Part shown: positions 57,201 through 64,000 of the stretch, in pieces | Position numbering within the stretch: the stretch's first letter is position 1 | Layout: each line of letters begins with the position of its first letter | From: Kappaphycus alvarezii | Taxonomy: Eukaryota; Rhodophyta; Florideophyceae; Gigartinales; Solieriaceae | DNA length: 64,000 nucleotides | Direction of reading: 5' to 3' | Assembly: GCA_002205965.3 (NCBI GenBank) | Contig: NADL03000602.1 | Coordinates: 2,604,001 to 2,668,000, forward strand | Translations under genes and position numbers: made by a program | Notes under the pieces: model-generated | The model's input: the letters and a program-made list of their open reading frames with translations, nothing else | Told to the model about the DNA's origin: nothing | The model's database searches: none

Positions 57201-57598
57201 TGAAGGCTACAAAGATATAACCGCGAAATTGTGGGTTTCTGATAGCTGTGCAGCTCAGTAACGTCGAAGTCCTTTCATCATTTTCATCTATCATTTTTTA
57301 ATCGTCACACTGATTTAATTAATAATAAATGGAAATGAACGAAGGGATTATTCGAGAGTTTGGTTAAAATAAGTGACCGAAGGAAAGTGGAGAGTCATTC
57401 ATAGAAAAAACGCACCCATCCAAATATGGTTAATGCCAAGCGCGACTTGTACTCCAGTCACCCCAAATTAGGATGCGCTACAATTTTAATTCTATGGAGA
57501 TACACTCGAATGTAGGACCCATACAGAGATAGTAGGAGGGCCGTGAAAGTTGATATGGAGGGTCCACTTTAAGTTCCTATAGACACGAAGATCTTTTT
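54258..57598. other. Long intergenic stretch upstream of ERG9
   Basis: 54258-54620 is the probable ERG9 promoter region (purine-rich on the plus strand). Beyond it lie scattered short open frames (for example 55837-56082, 56426-56653) with no convincing family. HELSLTSLFSPVGRSYLF at about 55990 faintly recalls a copia integrase start but is unsupported. No repeat pair was detected by eye. Confidence 0.3.
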
Positions 57599-57786
57599 TT
57601 ATTGCGCTACTATAATGTCGTCCCTATAAATTAGCGCTTCTTGAAGGCCAGAACGCAAGTCCATCAGCTCCTGTTATGGATTGTCCAGATCTGCCTTTTG
57701 GCGCTTTTTAACGCTATCCAAAATGCTCTAATCCTGCATAAACTCGCGCTGAAACTTCAATCTAGCATCTTCGATACATAGTATTC
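57599..57786 (-). pseudogene. Coiled-coil protein fragment, unrecognised
   Basis: A 61-codon minus-strand frame with two internal stops reads EDARLKFQREFMQD, SILDSVKKRQKADLDNP and QELMDLRSGLQEALIYRDD. The heptad-like Leu/Lys/Glu pattern marks a coiled coil. It could be the tail of a transposon accessory protein or a Gag. No neighbour helps to decide. Confidence 0.3.
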
Positions 57787-58850
57787 ATTAATCTATCCAG
57801 CGGCACATAGAACCCTCCATTAGTGTCTATAGGACCTTTTTCCTCACATGAGGACTACATTTAGCACTTCTTTTTCAATACAATTTTTCATACCTCAGCT
57901 AAAAAATAAAAGGAAAATGCAGTCTAACAGTAGCGAATTCAAAGGTATTACTGTAAGACAGCCCTGACAGTACCGTAAGTAGCGCTTTCAGAATTGTAGT
58001 CGGCACGAGTGACATACTCTGACAAGATGTAAGAAGTACATTGGTCCAGGTGGCATGGGATAGGAATGCGACTTTTGATTGGTAAAGCAATGATATAATA
58101 TCCCAGTGTGCAACTCGCCCTTAACTATTCCAAGTGTACCAATGGGGTCAAACGCTGTGTTCAGAACTGTAAGGAAAATGTAATGACAGCAAAGTGACTA
58201 TTAGCCCTGGTTGCAAGGTTACCAGTGGTTTGAATCTATAGTACAGTAGATGCAGTGAATTTGTATAAAGCTGTAAGGTCTGTGAAGTGAAATACAACGA
58301 GAAGACTGGCAGTACCTGAAGTAGGTAGTAAATTACCAAAGAGATCCATGGAAACGTACGGCAAGGTACTGTACAGACCTTGCTCACTCAAAGGTTCGCT
58401 GAACTGGGAGCTATGACCGTTGTAAGCTAAAAATTGGGCTGCATTGAGGGTTTATTTTAAGAAACCGTGTGGTATAAGACCAATAGGGTGTGTCGGTAGC
58501 CACTAACAAAAGGGTACCTAGAACGCAGACGAGCACCGCAGGAGCACGGATATTCGCCTAAAGGAGGTTTCGAGGGAAGCACTAGTAAAGGGGTAGGTTC
58601 ATTGGGCGGGCGATTAACCTTAAGGGGGATAAAGGGGTCCCCTTAGAGGTGTCGACGGCTTGAGGACCTAGAGTTGGGGGCCAAAGGGTGCTTGCCTTTA
58701 CAACTTTGCTACTCCACTCCTACCGTCCTCCTTATAAGGTGAGCTACCCTACTACAACTACTGTAAATCTGCACTACTGTACGTTGCTCCTAATGGACAA
58801 GTGGCCCCACTACCGCCACCTCCTCGATCCACCAATAGGAGCTACCTATT
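57787..58850. other. Region upstream of the Ty3 element
   Basis: 58500-58690 is G-rich on the plus strand with GGGGTCCCC-type patches and might be the leader of the downstream Ty3 element, but no LTR matching the downstream flank was found. A TACTGTAC motif lies near 58370. Confidence 0.3.
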
Positions 58851-61800
58851 CTAAAATAACCCCAAGACAGACAAAGCGAAAGCTAGGGAACTACTTCAAG
58901 CTCACTTCAAAGCAAAGCGCGCGTCTGACGGCAATCTGAAGCAGCTTACGGGAAATAGGTCCAGCAATAATGGGCGTATTAAGGCTACACTAGCAGAATG
59001 TGTCGACGTTCTCGTGAACGGAGACTACGGTGCTGACCATGCTGCCCTCAGCTCCCACCACTTGGATCTGTGTCCTGATAAGGGCAGGTACGTGCAGGTA
59101 CTGCCGCTAAAAATGCTGCTTCGTATGGAACTGGTCATGGCGCCGTCGTCTGATGCTGAGTCGCGCACCGTAGAGTCTCAGCGCAAGGCGCGGGTGTCCA
59201 TAACATTGGAAACTTTGGCAGGCCCATTACGTCTCAGAAACGTCGAATAACTTGTATTTGATGAGCACATGGATGAGGTTCTACTCTCTCGCCCTCTACT
59301 TCAAAGCTTGGGATTTGATCTAGATAAACATTTGTCATCTGTTCGTGCCACGTTCCATGATTCGGACTTATCTCATATTGGGTTTTCTCCCACTATTTAC
59401 GACAAAGATTCGGAAACTGCTCCGCTCCTACCAGTAAGTCTATCTAGGCTATTATTAGGTAGCCAGGCAGGCGATAATTACCACGCACAACCGACCGCCG
59501 AAATCCAATCCGATCCTGTTTTCTTTGGGGTCATCCTGACTCAGATTACGACATAGATGGGCCTTCAACTGGCCGACATATTAAATAAGAGGTCCAAAAG
59601 GATCTATTGCAGATGGTGCAACTTGCTATTGACGCTGGTCTCCCCGCAGTGCATCATGACGAGCTCAGATCACTCGTTAACGAATACTCTGATATTTTCC
59701 GCAATAAGATGGGCAGTGACCCCCCTGCTACAGTTCCCCCAATAGCTTTCCATCTCAAGCCCGATTCCAAACCAGTTCGGGCAAAAGTCCGCCATTGCTC
59801 GCCTCTGCAACTAAATTTCATGCGGAAAAAGGTCGCCGAGCTCGAAACACTTGGGCTTGTGTACAGAAATCCGAACAGTGAATGGGCTTCCGCTCCTTTA
59901 ATCATTTCTTAACAGGGGCCGGAGCAATTCCGTTTTACTGTTGACTTGAGGGCTTTCAATGCGCAGACGATTCTGACAATCTGGCCCATGCCCAACTTGG
60001 AGACAGTCATGCACGAGGTTGCCGGGGACTCATATTTTTGCAACACTCGATTTGTGTCATGGCTATTGGCAGCTTCCTTTATCAGACGAGTCCCAGGAAT
60101 TCCAAAGCTTTATATGTCCTGACGGTGTGTACACTCCTATCTGAGTCCTGCATGGCCAATGCAATGCAGTGGCATATCTCCAAAGCACTTTGTCGACTGT
60201 TTGCGATGAGACTTTATTTTACTACCTTCTTCGTTGGCTGGATGATGTTCTCGCTCATGGGAAGGAACCAGACCACAAATCCTCTCCATACTTCGCCAGT
60301 GTTTTGGCCTTTGCCGAGATTATAACTTCAAGTTGCATTCAAAGAAATGCCACCTATTTCTTCTTGAGCTTAACTGGTGTGGGCGTCTCATTTCCGCAGA
60401 GGGGATAAGGCCAGATCCTAAAAGGCTCTCAGCCATTCTAGCCGTTGAAGAGCCTGTCAATGTTGCCGAGTTCCAGCAGTTTGAATGTGCCAACTGGATG
60501 CGTCCTGCTGTTCCGGAATTTGCAACTATGATATCCCCCCTTGCCGATATTTTGGAGGAAGTTTACTCCGCCGTCGGCAAACGTAAGAGAAGTGCTGCAT
60601 CGAGGGCTAACTTGTCCTCTACATCTTGGTCTGATGTTCACAGGCAAGCATTTCAAGGCATGAAGCGGGCCCTATATGATGCAGCCACCTGCTCCTATCC
60701 TGACCCTACTGTGCTGCTTTGTTTATTCACTGATGCCTCCGGGAAGCATTGGTGGCGATTGTTAACACAGATACCTCCTATCGACAAGGATCTACCGTTT
60801 TCGGATCAAAGGCATGAACCGTTATCGTTTCTATCCGGATCTTTCAAACTGAGCTCTCTTCGCTGGTCTACAGCGGACAAGGAGGCCTTTGAAATTATCG
60901 AGGCTGCTACTAGACTAGATTATATGCTGCACAAGCCTGAGGTTTTTTTGGCTTTTTACCGATCATAAGAACCTCTCGTACATATTTGATCCGGCACTCT
61001 GCTCTTCCAGGTTTACCAAAGCATACAGCTAACCGAATTGAACGGTGGGCTATGAAGCTTTCTACATTTCGTTATACTATTATCCACATAGCCGGAGAGG
61101 ACAAATTTGGGCAGACCTGCTTTCTCGCTGGGGGGCTTCCGACTTTGAACGATGCCCACCTCGCATATCAAGTTTGTTCATAGCCCCTGTAGCTCCCGAT
61201 CTGGATCCTGATTTTCGCTGGCCGAACCATCGTGATCTACTGGAGGCACAGACAGCAGGCATTTCGTCCAGTTTTTCAACATTGAAAGAAGTCCCCCCCT
61301 CCTCCGCAAATGCTCATGGACTACGTATCAATGATTCTGGGGCTGTTTGGATTCCTTCTGTTGTTACAGAATTACAGTTGCGCATTTGTATCATTGGAAA
61401 TTGCGGTCGTGGTGGTCATCGTGGTGCAGACGCTACATTCAAGAACATTCTGGATAACTTCTTCTGAAAGTCCATGAAGACCGATTTTTCTATTTTCTGC
61501 AACACATGCTTACATTGTTTATCGACTGTCGGCAGTTTGCGGGTTCCTCATCCTACGGGTAATGCTCTACACTCGGACAAACCTAATGAGATCATACACT
61601 TCGAATTTTTGTATTTGAGTCCTAGTGATGACGCCCCGTAGTATACTCTGATCATCAAGGATGATCAATCGTCCTTTGTCATTTTTTCCCAACTCTTGCT
61701 GTCGATGCAGCAGCCGCTGCCTCCTGTCTAATCAATTCTTTATCACTATTCGGTATCAGTCCCATGTGGTTCTCCGACAGAGGCCCACATTTCAAGAATC

Positions 61801-62770
61801 AATTCATGGATATCATCAACCGCCCATTACACGCCCATCACCACTTCACAGCGCCAAAATGCACTCAAAACAACGGAACAGTTGAATCAGTTTGTCGGGA
61901 AGTTCTTCGGGCAGCTCGTGCCCTTCTTTCCGAGTTTCGCCTCAAAGCAACGGAATGGCCTACTGTGCTTCCACTCATTCAGAGCATTCTCAACAGCAGC
62001 ACACGACCAACATTGGGGGACAGAGCCCCACTCACTGTGTTTACAGGGATACCAGCTGATAACCCACTTCGCAATTTGCTCCCGCCCGCTGTTCCTACAA
62101 TTCGCACGTTGGACTTTATTCATGGTCAAAGGATTATGCGTACGGAGCAATTAATCAAAGCTCTAGATGGGATGCATCGCGATGTTGCCACAAGTCGCAC
62201 GCGGAAGTGTTAAGCAGAGGTTGGGAGACACAATTCTTTAACAAAAGTCCAACCTTTCAACTTTGAGATCGGTGTCTTCGTCCTTGTTGCTAATCTTCAA
62301 GCGAAAAGGGGTAGCAAACTACAGCTAAAATGGAAAGGCCCTTGCCGTATCGTCCGTTCTGAGTCTGACTTATTGTATAAAGTGGAAGATCTCATCACTC
62401 AAAAGTCCTCTCCGGTGCACTCAACCCGCATCAAGTACTTTGCTGACCCTCAGTTGAAGCTCACAGAGACATTGCTGGACACTGTGGCCCACAATGATCC
62501 GCACTATGAGACAGTTACAAAGATTCTTGGCCTGCGATTCAATTAGGAAACGAAGTTTTTTGAGGTGCAGTGTAAGTGGCGTGGGTTTCAGGGAGAGGAT
62601 CCTACATGGGAGCCTTTCCACATCATGCGAGAGGATATTCCAGATATGCTTGAGCAGTTCCTTCAAGACTACGATAATCAGAAACTTGTCGCCGCCGCCC
62701 GTGCGTCTTGATGCGTCGCCACGAGAACAGGGGACTGTTGAGGCTGCTATTGCTGCCTCCTTTCAGTGAC
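58850..62770 (+). mobile_element. Ty3/gypsy chromovirus, decayed
   Basis: Domains follow the Ty3/gypsy order: Gag end, protease, reverse transcriptase, RNase H, integrase, chromodomain. GC content and relatively few stops suggest a younger copy than the copia element at 3.65-8.15 kb. A purine tract (GAGCGGGGAGA) near 62797-62807 may be the polypurine tract, but LTRs were not identified on either side. Confidence 0.75.
58872..62711 (+). pseudogene. Ty3/gypsy Gag-Pol relic with chromodomain
   Basis: LVNGDYGADHAALSSHHLDL (about 59010) is the protease box with the DSG turn altered, and FDEHMDEVLLSRPLLQSLG its end. FHLKPDSKPVRAKVRHCSP, VAELETLGLVYRNPNSEWAS (about 59740-59890) and FRFTVDLRAFNAQT are RT motifs. 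KLHSKKCHLFLLELNWCGRL and RPDPKRLSAI (about 60330-60430), then LLCLFTDASGKHWW and LRWSTADKEAFEI, lead into RNase H. IERWAMKLSTFRYTI and GEDKFGQ close RNase H. NTCLHCLST (about 61500), MWFSDRGPHFKNQF (61764) and NNGTVESVCREVLRAARA are integrase, with Asp and Glu of the DDE triad. FEVQCKWRGFQGEDPTWEP (about 62550-62605) is a chromodomain. At least six stops or shifts. Confidence 0.85.
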
Positions 62771-63579
62771 TTGAAGTCTTAGGGTCACTGGACCCTGAGC
62801 GGGGAGATCGTTCAGATGTGATATGCAGATGTGAATTCCCTAGTCAATTGTTATTAATCATTTTAGTATCAGTCTGACACATTGCATCTTTACTTATGTG
62901 GCTCAGATTGTAGGTAGCACTTTTTGTGGTCTGAAAAGCTCAGATCTGGGTGCTAGGTGGCAAATTAGGTGGTGCCCAATTCGAGGCTGCCCGCTACCGT
63001 ATCTTTGAGTACCTACACTACTTTATTGTCTAAGTTTTTTAGCACATATACCGACTTTATGCAGAGCAAAGGTCTGATAGAGGCAGAGTCCTCAGCTTCA
63101 TCTCGCCGCAGACGTAGCAAAAGAGTATCTTTAAAACTTCGTTCGAAGAACATTATTGACCGAATCTACGTCCCACAGGAGGTTACCTCTGGGACGCATA
63201 CTAACGACAAGAGAACATAGATGAAGTTCGCCAAAGCTGCACAGCTGATAGAGCTGAAATTTTCGCCGAATGAACTGAGTATGGGGTTCAAGGTGGATCC
63301 TGAAAATATAAATAGTCCTATAATGGACAGTTTCGAACACTTAACAACCACCAGTTAATCAGATATCTACACTACAGAGAATAATATCATGAAAAATGTG
63401 GAACATTGAGCAGCCAACACGTAATATAATACTTAAAGAAATGAGATTAGTTAGGCAGACTTCCTCGGCAACGAAGAGTGCTAGAAGAGAATCAGAGTGT
63501 GCTTTATCCTCTGACAAGAATTTCAGGGGTCTAAAGACCCTTTTAGTATCCTTAAAGTATGATTGTTTCCCTGCCTAGG
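62771..63579. other. Region downstream of the Ty3 element
   Basis: Probably contains the 3' LTR of the Ty3 element from about 62800, unproven because no 5' copy is visible. An open frame at 62969-63220 ending in an Arg/Ser-rich stretch (ASSRRRRSKRVSLKLRSK) is unrecognised. Confidence 0.3.
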
Positions 63580-63687
63580 GCCAGTCCGAGAACTAAGGTT
63601 GAAATAATTCTTAGTCGTACGATATAAAGATTGGCGAGTCCGAGGGCTAAGGTTGAAAAACTTCTTCGCCGTGCGAAAGAAAGATTA
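63580..63687 (+). repeat. Two-copy 54-bp tandem repeat
   Basis: Units 63580-63633 and 63634-63687 both begin GC(C/G)AGTCCGAG and share CTAAGGTTGAAA, CTT(A/C)G(T/C)CGT and AAAGATT. The unit is 18 codons. The second copy encodes ASPRAKVEKLLRRAKERL at the start of an open frame, while the first contains a stop. Confidence 0.75.
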
Positions 63688-63843
63688 GCGATTGAGTTTG
63701 ACAAGCTGCATCTTGATAAAATGAACCCGGAAAGAATTCTGGAAGGAAGAAGAGGTGAATTCTTGCGGATCTGCAAATTTTTTTATGCCACATCATCCTT
63801 TATTAAAGTGTGTCAACATCGTAGGTTGCTCGGCTTGTGGTGA
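63631..63843 (+). other. Short open frame, unrecognised
   Basis: 70 codons ending at TGA 63841, beginning with TTG rather than ATG: a charged helix (KVEKLLRRAKERLAIEFDKL), then LDKMNPERILEGRRGEFLRI. It looks protein-like and includes the second 54-bp repeat unit. No family was recognised; possibly the relic of a longer gene continuing beyond the window. Confidence 0.25.
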
Positions 63844-64000
63844 ACGAGTTGATACGAAAAGTAAAAGATTCAAGGATTTTCGAACTATTAAGTACATACT
63901 AAGGAGCGAAGCAATTTGTGCGTCAACGTAGCATATGCTTGTAGAGGAGACGAATACACTTTTATTGATCTGAGCTGGTGACTTAATACAAAAAAAGTGA

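Noticed and set aside
1..64000. A novel defence, secretion or biosynthetic system
   Set aside because: No cluster of co-oriented genes with such domains is present; the accessory content is explained by transposable elements and a few unassigned relics.

Overview
The window reads as a repeat-rich chromosome segment from a fungus, possibly an early-diverging lineage; the lineage is inference. The evidence is eukaryotic: an LSM3 gene with a 120-bp GT-AG intron, a fungal-type HIS6, a squalene synthase (ERG9) with a C-terminal membrane anchor, a ZNHIT2-like zinc-HIT protein, and long intergenic distances. The rest is decayed retrotransposons and DNA transposons, with scattered TACTGTAC-type short palindromes. 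I found no tRNA, rRNA, CRISPR array or prokaryotic operon.

Host genes sit in two islands. Island 1 (about 19.4-22.6 kb) holds an alpha/beta-hydrolase (+), a ZNHIT2-like protein (+) and LSM3 (-). ZNHIT2 and LSM3 are tail-to-tail with 25 bp between stop codons. The two plus-strand genes are open only if about eight single-base losses are allowed for. Every break shifts the frame the same way and several lie in G, C or A runs, which looks more like sequencing error than gene death. Island 2 (51.3-54.3 kb) holds an intact HIS6 (+) and an intact ERG9 (-), converging on a 0.67 kb gap.

Mobile elements fill most of the remainder. 0-2.4 kb: a Gag relic with CCHC knuckles, a coiled-coil fragment and a HARBI1-like transposase. 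3.65-8.15 kb: a decayed full-length Ty1/copia element. 13.6-17.5 kb: a copia integrase relic next to two Tc1/mariner relics, then a LINE tail. 22.8-26.7 kb: two LINE tails with restriction-like endonuclease features, plus an unrecognised pseudogene with a 30-bp repeat. 28.5-32.9 kb: two copies of one DDE transposase family, then a LINE reverse transcriptase. 33-42.6 kb: a visibly AT-rich block without recognisable genes. 42.8-50.35 kb: a LINE apparently split by a nest of later insertions (third DDE copy, a dispersed repeat, an internally deleted Tc1 with about 199-bp terminal inverted repeats). 58.9-62.7 kb: a Ty3/gypsy chromovirus with protease, RT, RNase H, integrase and chromodomain.

I see no defence, toxin or biosynthetic cluster. 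The most useful observations are the transposon nesting, the three-copy DDE family, the internally deleted Tc1, the one-directional frame breaks, and a few coding-looking relics I could not assign.
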